64,000 bases of DNA from Kryptolebias marmoratus (lineage: Eukaryota; Chordata; Actinopteri; Cyprinodontiformes; Rivulidae). The position numbers were made by a program, and so were the translations under genes. The stretch's first letter is position 1, and every line of letters begins with the position of its first letter. Shown piece after piece: positions 12,606 to 26,030 of this stretch. The stretch spans positions 21,185,266-21,249,265 of the forward strand of contig NC_051440.1 in assembly GCF_001649575.2 (NCBI RefSeq), written 5' to 3'. The notes under the pieces are model-generated. The model saw nothing but the letters and a program-made list of their open reading frames with translations. It ran no database searches and was not told the origin of the DNA.

Positions 12606-15600
12606 AGTGGAGAGTGACAAGCTGGGGGTTCTCAGGTGAGTATGTTGTCCTTTTTTTCCAGGTTTTGATCAGCAATAATAGAACCAATCTACAGAGGAAA
12701 CTCAGAGCCAGAGGTAATGTACAAATACTGGGGGTAGTGTGCCAGTTATCTTATGCACCAGAGGTGAAAGTGCACAAGGGAATCACAAGATTTCAGATAA
12801 GTAACAGAGCTGGAGTAATCAAAGGTTCAAACATGAAATGCACAAGAATTGCCACTATGATCACCAAGCTGATGGCTTGATGAGGCACCAGATGATGGTC
12901 TGCCAGGATCTTAAATGCTGTAGAGATGATGAGATCATGAGCCTCAAGTGTGATGACTGAACCAGGAACAGAGCTGGTGCACCAGAGTGGAAACATTCAG
13001 CCAGCCCACAGCGCCACCTAGAGGAAAGGGCAAAAAGGGAAAATTGGAGAGCCTGAAGCAGGCTAGAATCCTACAGTTGAGGGCTATAAAATAATACTGC
13101 TATAAACCAGTCATACTTTTACGTATTTGATTTAATGCCTTCTTTTTCAGCTGACCACAGTCTGCGGTGTGATTTTCATTTCATTCAGCCTCTTTCATCA
13201 CAGAGTGAAGTTTGATTACTTATTTAATGCTTGCTTAGTACACCTTTTTAGTCCAGCCACTTTCACTCATCTCTTGGTGTTATTACAGACTTGTGTGAGC
13301 TATTTGCTTCACAAAAAAGGAAACACTTAAAGCAAATTTGACTTGGCGCTACTTGCATCCCTTTATCTTTCCTGCAGGACACCAATGCATTCCCAAACCA
13401 ACCAACAAATATTATCTCTCCTGCTTGTACTGTGGCTTTCTCCTTGTCAGACGAATCCAAAACTCCAAACTCCCACTCTTTTAATTTTAACATATCCCTG
13501 GAGTTCACACTACAGTTTTCTATTTTTAACAGTTTTTTGCTTTAAAAAATTATTATGATCGTTTTGGGTTTTTTTCAAATATTTGATTTAGTAAAATTTA
13601 TGTTAATCTTCCAAAGCAGGACAATTCATATTGTCCTAAAACTAAATTATCATACACACACAGGCACACACACACGCATACATACCTAAATTGCAGTAAT
13701 TTAGATAAATGATGTCCTTTCAAGGTTGCTACATAGGTGGTAAAATAAGCTTGTAAACTGCTCATTCTATTGACTGCTAAATGTATTATTTAAATTATTG
13801 TTTTGACTTTTGTAAAAAGGACATTACCACCACCTACTAAACACCTATTGTGAACTATTTTTCATGCATGCCTAGTTACAAATCTTTCAAAAAAGTATTT
13901 TTTTAATGACAGATTAAATACCAAAAAAAAATGTCTATTAATAAGTTAGAGTTTTGTTTTTTTTTTAAACTTGGCTTCAAAGTTGTTGTTTTTTTTCTTT
14001 GTATGTCTGCTTTTATAAATTAGTGGCTGAACATGTTTCGGGCTGGCCTTCATCAGAAAGCATCTGTGCATATCCATGCAGTGTAATAACCTCACCAATC
14101 TTAATCAATGATACGACAACCACCCGCTTAGTTTCTTTTGCTGTACCAAAATCCTCACCCTGGTGCCTGTGGTTTTGTGTCTTGTTTTGTGTGCAGCCCA
14201 GACTGTCAGAAGGGGTGTTAAAGGGAGACAGGGGGCCCAACAGATGCTGCAGGATCCCTTACAATACAAGCAAGCAAGAGGCAACGCTCCCGTGGTCTGA
14301 TTAGAGCAGCCACAGGGGAGCGCAGTGAGGAGACTTAATTAAAACTCATCTAGATGGAAAACGTGGTGGAAAAAATGTCATTTTGTTCAGCCTGCTGGCA
14401 GCTCCAGGGTTATAGAGGATTTACAATCACACTGTTGTTGGAGTGGGGGTAAGATAAGGTAGCAAGCTAACCAAATAAGAGTGAAAAATGATCACAGTTA
14501 GCATGTGTTGGGTCCACCTGTTTTACAAGATGTAAACATAAAAAATGCTTCAAAATGAAGAAGAGGCCTCCTTTTATTTATTTTTTTTTCATTTTCTGTC
14601 TGTCTCCTCCCTCCCTCCCCTGCTTCTGTGTTTACATGACTCTGATCAAAGTAAATACATATTAAGACAATGTTGTAGCTGCAACAAAATTTTGAGTACT
14701 CCTCCACTACAATGGAGAAGTCTATTCTCTACATGTGCACCTCATCCATTTTTCTCCCCCTTTTCATCCCACTCACTGCCCAGGCATCTAAATGGCAGTG
14801 TACCACCAAAACAGAACCCATCTCAAACACCCATTAAAAATAATGAGATGGCCATTTTCACCGCCTGTTACTTGAAAACAATCCATATCACACAGGGGAC
14901 CCCCTGGTAGAGACTGAGGGGGAGCTGAGCGGAAGGCAACAATTTCTGTGGGAAGATTTACTTAATAACCTTTTGCTGTCCTTGATCGGACTGCTGGTCT
15001 TTTGTAGTAAACGTGTTTGAAAAGCAAAGAGCTGCTGCCTAAACATTTTATATCCTATAATGAAATTTTCCAGCATACCTGAATTAGTCCTGGAAATGTA
15101 ATTGAACTGCTTTCTTTTATTCTAAGTTATAACAATAGAACATCACTTTTTCTGATGGTATCTGTAAATCATCTTTGCATTAAAGACATATGGTGTTTAA
15201 AATGGCTTTTAAACATTTTATAGCATTGGTGCAGTAAGAGCTGACTTTTTTTAACAATAAGTGAAGCCATATGTCTTAGTCTGAAATCAAACTGGCTGTG
15301 TGCATGAACAGCACAAAATAAAAACATAATACAAAAATTGTTTACTAATCACCTTCAGGCTCTTGGAAGACGGTGATGTCTTATAATGAAAATCTATATT
15401 GCCTCCATGCTCAAACAAGGGATTAGTGTGTGTGTTCATGGTTCTGTGTGCCCATTCTTGTGTGAATGTCGTTTATGTATTGCCAAGGGGAACATGTCAT
15501 CACACCAAGTCTATGAATAAACAACAAGATTTTGGGGTATTTCAACCATTGCCTCCTGACTTCTTCAGCAGTAGCCAAAGTAAATCAGTTTAACTAATCC

Positions 15601-18600
15601 TTCCCAAAATAAGAATTGTGTTTATGCTGTTGAATTAAAAGCAGAGTTACACCTCTGTCTCTCTCTTTGGCAGAGTTGCAGTGTTTGCTCTTCAGAGACC
15701 TATGGCAAGAAGACTATTTATAATTCATTATAATTTACTAATAAAATACAACAGTGTGTTGCTCATCCAGTCGCATTTATACTCAAAGTAATCTTGTTGA
15801 CAATTTCATCTTCAATTACAGAAGAACATAAAGTTCAGTTTGCTTGAAACCAACTAGTTAGTGCAACAAATCATCAGTTGGCATCTAAAGGTGTTTATAG
15901 TTACTCTTAATAGCTACTCGGATGTTTGCTGCACCGTGGTTGTCAAACTGTCTCGCATCAAATCCCACAAATTCAAGCTACGAAGTGTTCACTTTCAAAA
16001 ATCTTCAAACAACAATCCACTGCTTTGCTCAGAAATTGTTTTAGAAGGCAGCCAAAACAGGTTTGCTACTCTACTTGAAAGGTTTATGTAGCTTTCTTTC
16101 TTTTTAATCTCATTGTGGATGAAGATGGGCCAAGACCACCCAAGGTAAAACTTATAATAGTATAATAGAATTGATCAGCAAAACAACTTTAGTTTTGCTG
16201 TTCAGCTCATTCAAAAAATTTCTTTTTTTTTAAAATAAACTCATTGTGTTGATAAAGTCATTTTTCTTTCCAAAAAGGAAACTATGACTTTCTCACATTA
16301 AGGTCTATAAAACAAAACATGAGGTTGGTGCACCTGAAGGTCTTTACCTTTTAAACCATTATTGATATACAGTAGTTTTCACTTTCAGTCTCTAAGTCAG
16401 AGACTGGTATGGGTTCACACTGAGTTTTACATAATGTCAAATCTTCTAAAGGCATTTCTGCTAGTTTTCTTAAGTAAAACAATAAGCCGCACTTAAGTTG
16501 GCAGGTTTGAATGCTAGTTAGTTATTTAGTTCTGTTTTCAGACTGAGTCATCTAGCTATGATCACGCACCTTCAGTCTTTATGCAGCACTAAGCACAAGA
16601 TCTTCAAGAGGCTGTAGTTTAAAAAATAACCACACAATATTAATTTTATCCACCTCGCTTTGTCTCAGACTGCATGAAGGAATCGATCAGGAGGTTCGTC
16701 ACAAGATGTAATAACTGGGTGAAGCAGATGTAAGTGGGGTTCATTCCCCTTGTGCTGCTGGTTGTCGTGTTGGAAGTCCGCCTGATTGGAGCAAAGCAGA
16801 TGGTAGGTGTGTGGCTCTAGGTTAGTTAGGCTTTGGAAGAAAGAAAGAAAAAAAGACTGCCTGATGAGCATTCACCCGAACAAAACGTATGATTATCCTC
16901 AAGAGGATCTACGCCTGATTGTCTGAGAAAATATAAGACTTAGATCCATCAGACATGCTGCTAGCCACAAACGGGTACAGTATTACTTATAGAATCTGAG
17001 AGGATACCATCTGATGGAGTTGCTAATTTAGTGGCCTCAACAGAAGGTTGTTGTTTTCAAAAGAGCTTGAGAATATTGATAAAATTATTTAGTGAAAGGT
17101 GCTTTGCCTATATTTATTAGGGGCTTGTATGTCTGTTTGTTTCTCCTTTTATGTATGGCTATTTTAGGTCAAATTGTTTTCTGTGAAATAGGTCCACTGG
17201 CAAATATTATGTAAAACTCTCTGCTCTAATAATAGTCTGAATATTATGTGGCAAAGAGGAACCAGAGTCAAAATAGAGAACAATAGGAACAGATCAGCTT
17301 TGGTTGGGCTCTTCTTACACACTGCCCAAAGGTTTGAGTGTTAACAGTTTCATCAAATCTGCTTTGTTCATGTGCATGAATACTAGGCTGCAAAATGTGC
17401 TCAACAGCTCAAAACTAACTCTTTTAATTAGTGGCCACATGCTATTTTCACAATATTGACAAAAATAAATACTGCATGTCTGGGTTTACCACCAAACATG
17501 CATCTGAAAACCGATTTAAAAAAAAACAAAGAAAAGGAAAAGGAATGGATCACCAGCTTCTGAGTCTTCTGCACACAAAACATACAAAACACAATGCACA
17601 AATAAACCATACATTTTGAGGAAATACTGTACACTTTAAAAGAAAGAAAATAATGAATTTGTGTGCATGAATAACACAATTGTCATCCTGTAGCTGTAGC
17701 TTTTTTCACAGTTTTCCTTACAAGCATTGCTTTGATATAGCATACAGTTTTGCAGATTCTGCTCTCACACAGGGCTGTAGTCACAATGAGCTCTTTTGGC
17801 TCAGAGGCATTGAAATGTCACATATCCATAGTTTCTTGATGGATAAAGTGACAACATTTTACTCTGTCTCCAGGGTCAGAAAAAGGAGATATCTTTTGTT
17901 GTATTTTTTTCCTTCTACAAGTTTTTACATGGGTTTTCCCGTTAGACAGGAAAAAATATTCCTTTTTATACAATAAGCATTTTATTATTAGTAACACTTG
18001 TGGCAGAATTAAATTTCTTCTATATTTCTGTTTTATAAAAGCACAGTAATCATATTAGCATATCAGCCCATGAAAGGTGTAATGAGATTAATGTTTTAAT
18101 TAATTAGTATTCAAGAAAATTTAGATTTCAATTGCCCTTTCTATCTGTATATCCAACCCTCACCACCCCTTTAAACACATCTCACTGCCTCTTTTCTTCC
18201 AATAATCTCAGGAGTGCAGCAAGTCCTCTAACATTAGCCGCCTCTGTCTTTTACCTCTTTAGCTCCGGAAGAGACTTGAAATGATTTCACTGGAGTGCTG
18301 CGTTGATTTTAGGCAAAAGAAGAAGAAAAAAAAAGTCTTATGGTAATTTATCAGGCATGTATGGAGGGTGGTCAAGTAGAAAAACTGCTTTGCTGAGAGT
18401 GCTGAGTGTGCTGGCACATTGTTCTAATAAAGGATGACATCTGCCTCTTTCTTGACAAATTTCTGTCACCTTCTAATACTTGAAGGGGAAAACATTTTTA
18501 CCCTTCATAAAAAATGAATAAAGGTAATAGTCTCATAATTTAAAAGCCACTCTTCTATACTTGTGATGGAAAACTAAGATAAAAATGACTGTTTTTCCTG

Positions 18601-18810
18601 AATATTACAGTGAAGATTTAATGTATTATGGGCTGGATAAGTAATTATTTATACCACCTTATTGAGCTGATGAATTTTAGGACCAATACTTTTATTCTGT
18701 CAAAATCTCATCATTCAGGAAGCATCCTTTAATGTCTGAGTTGTGAGACATGTACTCCAGCAGTTTTGCATGTACTGTAGATTTTGGCATTTGTGTGCCT
18801 GTGGTGCACA
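12606..18810. other. No gene recognised
   Basis: Six kilobases with short CA/TG runs (for example near 13655) but no recognisable exon or transposon. Confidence 0.55.
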
Positions 18811-18963
18811 GGGGGCTGCGGTAGTTTGGTGGTCAGTGCTGTGGTCTTGTAATCCTGAGGCTGCAGGTTCGAGCCCAGGTTGCATCAGGAAGGGCAGCCA
18901 AATTGTTTGCATGAGTTTGCTCGCTGTGGCAACCCCTGAAGAAGGGAAAGAACAAGAAAAAGG
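18811..18963 (+). mobile_element. tRNA-derived SINE, copy 2
   Basis: It shares GTCAGTGCTGTGGTCTTGTA, GCTGCAGGTTCGAGCCC (B-box) and AAATTGTTTGCATGAGTTTG with the copy near 2.8 kb, but lacks the short GCATAAAAAC block. The tail GTGGCAACCCCTGAAGAAGG is the conserved 3' part typical of teleost tRNA SINEs. The overlapping open frames on both strands are artefacts of this repeat. Confidence 0.78.
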
Positions 18964-21714
18964 ATACCTGTGTTGCACCTAACAAAAAAAAACCCACTTA
19001 AGTTATCATGTGAGTTACACATAAATGTTCAAATAATTACCTCAGTATCCTATATTTAATAACCAGTTGAATGAAAACCAAAAGAGACAGCTTTTTGTTT
19101 GTTTGTTTTTTGTATCCCCAAGAAGCTGTTTACATGTTGTTGTGATTTTTTTCATCCAAGCATCAAGTATTTCGGAGAGTATTGTTTGCAGTACTGGAAC
19201 TGCTAGACGAAGGGTGCATTCATGATCGTAACTCTTTCTTCATCAAAAAAAGGAAATAAATATCACAGTGAAAGGGCAAGTGTGTCTTATCTCTTTACTA
19301 GTACTACACACACACACATACACAAACATGCACACTAAATTATCACCCCAATACTCATTTTGAATATGTCAACAGCCTCTTGACATTACGCTAAACAAAC
19401 CTCAAGTACACTTTCTAGACCGATAAAAACAAATTTGTATTAGTTGCTATTTGTAGTCAATTGTATCCTCAAGAGTACTGAAAAAGTTCTCTTTTGATGT
19501 CAACCTAATTTAGAATCACAAGGTCTTGGAGAAATTATTTTTCCATTTACATGTTGTTAAAAGCAACTACTTTCAAATTTGTGTTTGTGTGGCCTTGTCT
19601 TTAACAAAATAAAAGCAGTTCCTGTAACATTTCCTCCTATGTGTTTTCATCAAGCGACAACACTGTGGTTCTGAACATCCAGACAGTGCATGTGTGTTTT
19701 ACCTCAAAAACAAGGATAGGAGGGAAAAAAGACTATGTAACAGGGTGACAGGGCTAAAAAAGTCAACTGGCCTAAACAAAGACAGGAGTAGCCAGCCAAA
19801 TGAGCTCCACGGGGGGTGGCAGAACAGAAGAGACATGATGAAATGAGACATTTCAGCACACAGCATACATTAGGAAGCGTTTTGTGAAACGTCCTTGGTT
19901 AAAATGGCTGCACTGTGCACAGCGCTGCCTCAATGCCTCTAAGTGAATTTAACATGCTAATCTGCCCCCTGCAAATTTTCAGAATGTCTCTGTGTAAAGC
20001 TTGACCAAGCAGTAACATCAGTGTGTGCATATGTGTTTAAGTTTGTCTAATGGAGCATTCAGATGGTAGGTGCAAACTTGGCATTGGATGCCCCTTTAGC
20101 ACTATCTGCAACGACCTGATGTCCTAGCAGCTGGCCCCATTAGCAAATGGAAACACATTCACACACACTTGTGTTATGAGTCTTGTGAGCTGAGCAGCTT
20201 AGCCTCCCATGTCTTTTGTGATCTCTGGAGTTGGAAGAGAAATACAGCCTGTTCCCTCGTAAAGAAACATGCAGGGAGATGAATGGCTGATGACAGTGAC
20301 CACTTCACTGAGACTGTTATCTTCCTGCAGACTCAATGTCACGGCAGAACTTCATGGGGAAAACTGTCACACACTTTCCTTTTGTTTTATTTTGATGGGT
20401 GCTGAGAAGCGCAGTTGAAAATGATCAAAACAGTGTGACTTCTCCAATTAAATGAAAGTCAAATTGCCAGTGGGTTAAAAAAGATAGAAATCCCTGCTGC
20501 CGAATATTAAAGTTACAGTGAAGACATTTTATATACAACTGCAGCAGCCAAATGGATTATGAGATTAGAACAGTTTTGTGAGGTAATCTCAGACAATTAA
20601 TGATCAGAAAATAACTGTTTTCTGCTGCAATCTGGAAGACAAATGTTTCATTAATTTCAGTCTAGAATTTCACATACTTTGTTTTATGTGTTAAGTGAGG
20701 AAAGCATATCATATAATTTGCATCATTTTCTCATCAACCATTAATTCGGTACCTTCAGTTTCAGGTCTGAACCTCTGTTTTCCTGTTGCCCTAATTGGTA
20801 CTGATGGATCAGGTAAAATATTTCATTATTTAACCAGGATTCCACAAAACTATCAGTATGTTTAACTTTTGTGACACACACACAATAACTGCAAAGCTCC
20901 AGAAGTCTAAAAACATAGACAACATAGTAAAAAAACACTATCAAATTACATTAAAATAATAAATTTACTTTTTGATGTTGTTTTTCAAGATAGCAGCTAA
21001 AATGTTTATCAATTTTAGGAGGGGTATTTGTTTGTTTGTTTTACAGACATATATATATATATATATATATATTACTGCAGTGAAAAATTAAATACCAAAG
21101 TGATAAGAAAACTTAGCTTACTTCTGAGGTTTTCTAACATTACCCATTTACCCTAAAAGTGGCAATAATGCTACTAAAGATTTATTCCTGCTTTTAATAC
21201 TTCAAAATAAAAGTTTTGTTGTTAAAAAAACAGCAAGCTGCTGCTCTAAATACATAAATCCAAAGTTAAATTATTTAAATTCTCACCCTGTTTCACTAAA
21301 ATGTTAAAAAAAGACTACAAATCAAATATTTAAGCCCAAATGAAAAGTAATATTTAAATAGTTTGAATTTAATATCATTAGGACAAAAAAAGTTGTGCTG
21401 TCCACAGATAATTAAGTAACAGAACTGACGTCAAAAATAATGAAGTAATGATGGAGATGGAGTCATCACTTTATTGTCAAATAGTTCAAACAATAAAATC
21501 ACAAACTAAATTAATTAAATCACCTAAAAGGAACATTATCTACTGATTATTATTAAGAAACCAAATCAAAGCACTGAGCTTTGATTAGCAATATCCTACA
21601 TTGACATTAATGTTTACTCTGATCGTGAACTCTGACAGAAAGGCAGGCTGGGGAATATTTATAGATGGATGTATCTCCTGAATTAGAGATGCTTTTGAGT
21701 TGTTAGGGTTGTGC
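18964..21714. other. No gene recognised
   Basis: Only short CA runs (19305-19330) and the AT microsatellite at 21049. The part 19740-20340 has a more balanced base composition and might be conserved regulatory DNA, but I saw no exon. Confidence 0.55.
21049..21072. repeat. AT microsatellite
   Basis: Twelve AT units after a short TTTG repeat. Confidence 0.92.
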
Positions 21715-21890
21715 AATCAGGATGTCCTCTATTCCCCTCCTTGTGGAGCCATTTGGACATTTCCAGTAAAGACGAGACCTGAAGGCAGACCAGCAGCATG
21801 CTGGAGGGATGACATATCTCATCTGGTCAAGGAGCGCCTTTAGCTTCCCCCTGGAGGAGCTTGAGAGCTTTATGTGACAGAAAAACTTGT
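21715..21890 (+). mobile_element. RTE/Rex3-like LINE fragment (3' end of ORF)
   Basis: GGCAGACCAGCAGCATGCTG, GGGATGACATATCTCATCTG and CCCCTGGAGGAGCTTGAGAG are degraded forms of the strongly conserved C-terminal coding text of teleost RTE elements (in consensus: a washing of GGCAGACCCAGG, ACATCTCTCGGCTGG, GAGGAGCTGGAGG). Only about 170 bp remain. It has no coding capacity. Confidence 0.6.
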
Positions 21891-24854
21891 TGGCTTTGGT
21901 AACATACTGTCAGACAAGCAGAAGATTTATTGCAAATATGAGTGTGTGTGTGTATGTGTTACACACATGTGTTATACAGTCCAAAATTGTCAAAGTCACA
22001 CATTTTAGCCAAAAATGCTGGAAAAAATAATTAAAATTCCTAAAAGGTGCAGATTTATTTCCTTTTTTTGGTTGTTTTTGAGCAGAGGTGACCCAATGCT
22101 GTGTCTGTGTGCCAACAAATACCAATCAAGCAATGCAGAATCAGCTGAATAACAATATTTTCATTTCAAGGGGTGTGTTCAAGTGTGCAACTTCTCCCTT
22201 GTTTCATCTCAGTGACTACCTCCATTTCCAGCTCAGCGGTTCTATTCACCTAAACTCCCCATCCCGCCTGCAAGCTGCACGAACAGTATGGCAATGCGAA
22301 ACAAAGGTGCAACTGTCCCATTTGTATGAAAAGGACTTGTGTGTTGTTGCTGACACAGTCCCAAATAATACAAATTAACTTCTGTGTCACAAAGAATTGC
22401 ATTAGAAAAGGGTGACCCGGAACTGGGTTCTCACAATAGCAAATTAATCACAGTAAATATTCATAAGCCACTGTGTATATCTTTAATCAGAGTAAAATGG
22501 ATATTTGATTGTGTGAAAATGTTGCACATTAGTACTTCATTCAGGGATGGGTGAATGGGGAGAGGCCACACTCTCCTGAGACAAAAGCAGCTGTTAAGGC
22601 CCTAAATGCCAAATAAGGCCCTAATGAACAATTCTCAAAATGTTGAGCTTATTACTGCCAAATTATCCCAATAGTCAATTACTGTAGCTAAATACACCAT
22701 GTAAGTGCATCACCACTGGCTTCCCTTAAAGCTCCAAAGCTTCACCAGAGAATTGATTTTCATTACATAACAGGGCAACAGTAATGCATGATAACTGAAC
22801 TGTATGAGCAGTATGGGGTCACACCTCTACATTAGAGGAACCAAAAACCCTCTCTGCAGACGCATGGCTCAACACAGAAGAGCCAGCTCCTCAGGACAAG
22901 ACTCAGCTGTGCACCAACACCTCAAGGATAAGGGGCACTTATTTCATTTGAGGAGAAAATGTTCATATTTTGGAGAGAGAAGACAGTTTGAGAGAGGGGT
23001 AATGAAAGCCCTGTACGCCACACAAGAAAAGCAACTTTAAACACAGGAGGGGGTTTCAGATTCTGCTTTTGAAGGCCCAGTTTACACAACACTATTTTTG
23101 AGTGCAGCCAGAACATTTTTTGCTGACATTAGGCTGTTCCTGTACAGAACAACAATGATTGGATTCTCTGACAATGAAACTTTTTGAAACCAGGTCTCAG
23201 AGTGGAAGTTTTTGGAAGTACCTGTCAAAGGTGTGAGATTGCATATTCGCACTAAAGATGACTGCAATCAGCATTTTTCTGTGCTTGTGTGAATAGATCG
23301 ACAGCAGATGCGGATATCAGAGCACTGTTTGTGCCACTCGCCCTCTTCAATGAGTAGCAGCAACCCAACCTCACTGTCGGTCCAAACAAAAGTAAACATA
23401 TTCATTGTTCTGGATGTAACGGTCTTTATGCTGGAGAGACTGAAGTGTCTGTGGGCATGCACTAATCGTTGAAACACAAAAATCACAGTGCCATCTAGTG
23501 ACCTGGCATGGAAACTACTGCAGATTCAAAAAGGACAGCATTACCTCAAAAAACATTGGAAAATCTTTAAAGTTTCCAAGAGATTGTTCTCAAATAAACA
23601 TGGCCTAAAAATATGGAACACCACACTCTCCAGATTTTTTAAATTGAGAAAGCAGAAAGTTTTATTACAGAATAAAAGTCCGGGTATTTTGTTGTTGTTT
23701 GTTTTGTTTTGGACTGACTCAGCATTCACACAAAAAGATCATATCAAAGAATCTCATTAGGGCCCCAGACGATACAGACAATTAATGAAGTTTAATTAGC
23801 AGGGCTCAAATCCTCTCAACAAGTTTAAATATTTTCTGGAAGGTTTGTCTGCAGCGCATTTCGTTTTAGTCACAAAATCCCTTTGAAGGCTTGTGAAGAA
23901 AACGCTCCCATACATAATCTATTTAGTGTCCATTCCGAATGCCAGAGAAAATTATTTGTAAGTGATGATGCTAGCGTCTTCTTATGCCCAGAATTCTTAT
24001 AAAAGCTGTCTAGTTATTATACAACTCGATGCTGTCAGAGAAGGTGATGGAAAATTAAATATGACTAATAGGGAATTAAAACTTGACATGCAGACAGTCA
24101 TGATGTTACAGAAGACAGCTGGGGGGAAAGGAGATGTCTTCAGAGGCTTAGTCGGCAGGCAGGCTCTTTTTTCATCCCCCACTACAGATTAACATCAGTA
24201 ATTTTAGAAGTTGCTGAACTTAGCAAGACATATTTCCAGTCTGATTAGAGTGACCGACCAAACTATGAGACCACTAATGTCTGAATAATGAGAAGAGCTG
24301 AAAGTTCAGCTCGAGCCAGACATTTTCCCTTCACTGTTGTTTATGTACATTATTCTGAGGTTGATCTGAGCAGGTAAAGCCTCGAATTTAAATCAACTCT
24401 TCAACTAAAGCACTGCTGCAGAGCTTTTTAAAAACATACTAGAAAAGCTATCAAAAAGCCAGTTTGGTAATTAAGTAACTCATGTTGAAATTATTATCAG
24501 TCCAAATGCAAGATATACACAAGCAGTCAATTATTTTTTGTTATGAGTGGATCTTCTACTTTGAAAGAGGTGTCACAACAGACGCTTCTCTCATGAGACT
24601 GCTTCATTTAATACATCCATTGATTAAGCATGTTGTTTATTTGTCTGCTAATTTGCATGTAATTGTTTAATAGAAAGCATTTGTTGTGGGATTGTTTTTA
24701 AATATTGTGACTGTAGTAATGTGCGGAGACTGAGCGTATACCAAAACAATTCCACCGCAATAATCAATCATGACTCATTGTGTTTCAGAGAGCATAGACT
24801 GAAGTTGGAAAAACTAAACACATCAAACAAAGAAACAACTAAATCCCAAACATT
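21891..24854. other. No gene outside the Penelope-like fragment
   Basis: Flanks of the 22800-23085 remnant. 23086-23480 may be further decayed element sequence. 23740-24200 is unassigned. Confidence 0.5.
22800..23085 (+). pseudogene. Penelope-like element remnant with GIY-YIG endonuclease
   Basis: The frame at 22804-23040 reads LYIRGTKNPLCRRMAQHRRA and then SGQDSAVHQHLKDKGH. This matches the GIY-YIG nuclease end of teleost Penelope-like retroelements, where YIGET, the RMAQHRR helix and the AVHxHLxxxGH stretch are hallmarks. The second tyrosine-containing motif is altered (YIRGT). After EKQL the frame shifts: the typical glycine-rich text (TGGGF) resumes in another frame at about 23035-23065. 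No reverse transcriptase domain is seen nearby, so it is a dead fragment. Confidence 0.75.
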
Positions 24855-26030
24855 TCTTGAAGGAATCTATATCGCCTGCTGCTTCTGACGCCATTTAAAC
24901 TTTGTTGGAGTGACAGCCAATTTGGTCAAACCTTCTATTGATATTTTTGTGTTGGCTAATATTGATTAGATGTGGTGGTCATCTTGAAATGGGGTAACTT
25001 TATTTCTGAGACTTACAGTAAAATCCATCCAGTGGTTCATGAAATATTTTGCTAACAGTCAGATATAGTTAACTTCAATAGTTAATGAAAAGGTTTTATG
25101 AATATAACTTGTGCGATCAGTTAGTGCTCAGAGTATGTGTTGGGAATGACTCTCAGCTGCTAACACACCAAGTATTTGGTCAATATATGTAAAAGTGACT
25201 GAGTTATGACCATTTTTTGTGTTTTTTTAAGGTCAGTTGACTGTGGTAACTATGTTGAACCAAGTTGACTCCAAAACTTAATGAGGTGTAGATTAGCGCT
25301 GGGTATCGATTCAATTTGATTCATAAGGGTACGATTCAATCTGATTGATTTTCAGTTCAGTTAAGGATATCATGCAGCACCAATTTTACTTGGATATGAA
25401 AGACATTCTCAGAAGAACTAACGCCGCAAACAACAGAAACTAACTCTAACTTGGTGCATTGGTAAAAATATGAATATTTATGATTCCGTTGCTCTGGATG
25501 TCCAACAGTCACAGGTAAGGGCGACTCTCGCTGCTGATTTAAGTGATGTTGCAATGCCATGTTTAGGACTGTCGCTTCACTCAACTGTTTGTGTGTGGGT
25601 AGAACGTAGCGTGGCTCCAGAGTCACCTCCACTTAGCAAATCTTGAATACCGTTTGGCCCTTTTCCAGTTCATTGCTGCCTATGTGATTTTAAATCCAAA
25701 ATATTTCTAGACATCTGCTTTCAAAGTTGTTCGTGAGGCTTTCAATGTTTCCACCATGTTGTTTTGTTACGCTACAGGCGAGAAGTTACATAGCAATATG
25801 GTGAAAAGATGTATTAAAAGGATAAATTTAAGGGTTTTATGAATTGATATCAGGCCATTCAAAGGAAAATCAATTTAAATCGATTAATTGATTTTTTAAA
25901 ACCGAGCCCTATTGTAGATGTACATCCAGTGATTGATTTCTCAGAATTTCATCAAAATTTGTCCACTGGTTCATAAGATATTTTGGTAACAGACAGCTGC
26001 ACAAACACAGTGCCTTTCACTCTCAGGTTT
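24855..26030 (+). repeat. Family A repeat, copy 4, split by hAT-like insert
   Basis: It starts TTCTTGAAGGAATCTATATC then GCCTGCTGC. A first module has TCCATCCAGTGGTTCATGAA, and a second resumes after the 25294-25911 insert with GTACATCCAGTGATTGATTT and TTGTCCACTGGTTCATAAGA. The flanks align continuously with copy 1 when the insert is removed. Confidence 0.88.
25294..25911. mobile_element. hAT-like non-autonomous element nested in family A copy 4
   Basis: The 618-bp insert interrupts a family A repeat whose two halves join cleanly. It begins TAGCGCTGGGTATCGATT and ends AAAACCGAGCCCTA, giving imperfect terminal inverted repeats (TAG-GCT-GGT pattern). It is flanked by 8-bp direct repeats GTGTAGAT (25286-25293) and TTGTAGAT (25912-25919), seven of eight identical. 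An 8-bp duplication and TAGGG-like ends fit the hAT superfamily. No transposase frame is recognisable. Confidence 0.78.

Noticed and set aside
12569..12880. 103-codon plus-strand open frame starting in family A copy 3
   Set aside because: It begins in repeat sequence and shows no known domain; an antisense frame overlaps it.
18715..18982. Overlapping open frames on both strands, and a possible tRNA gene
   Set aside because: The sequence is a tRNA-derived SINE. The tRNA-like head is degenerate and the frames are chance openings in the repeat.
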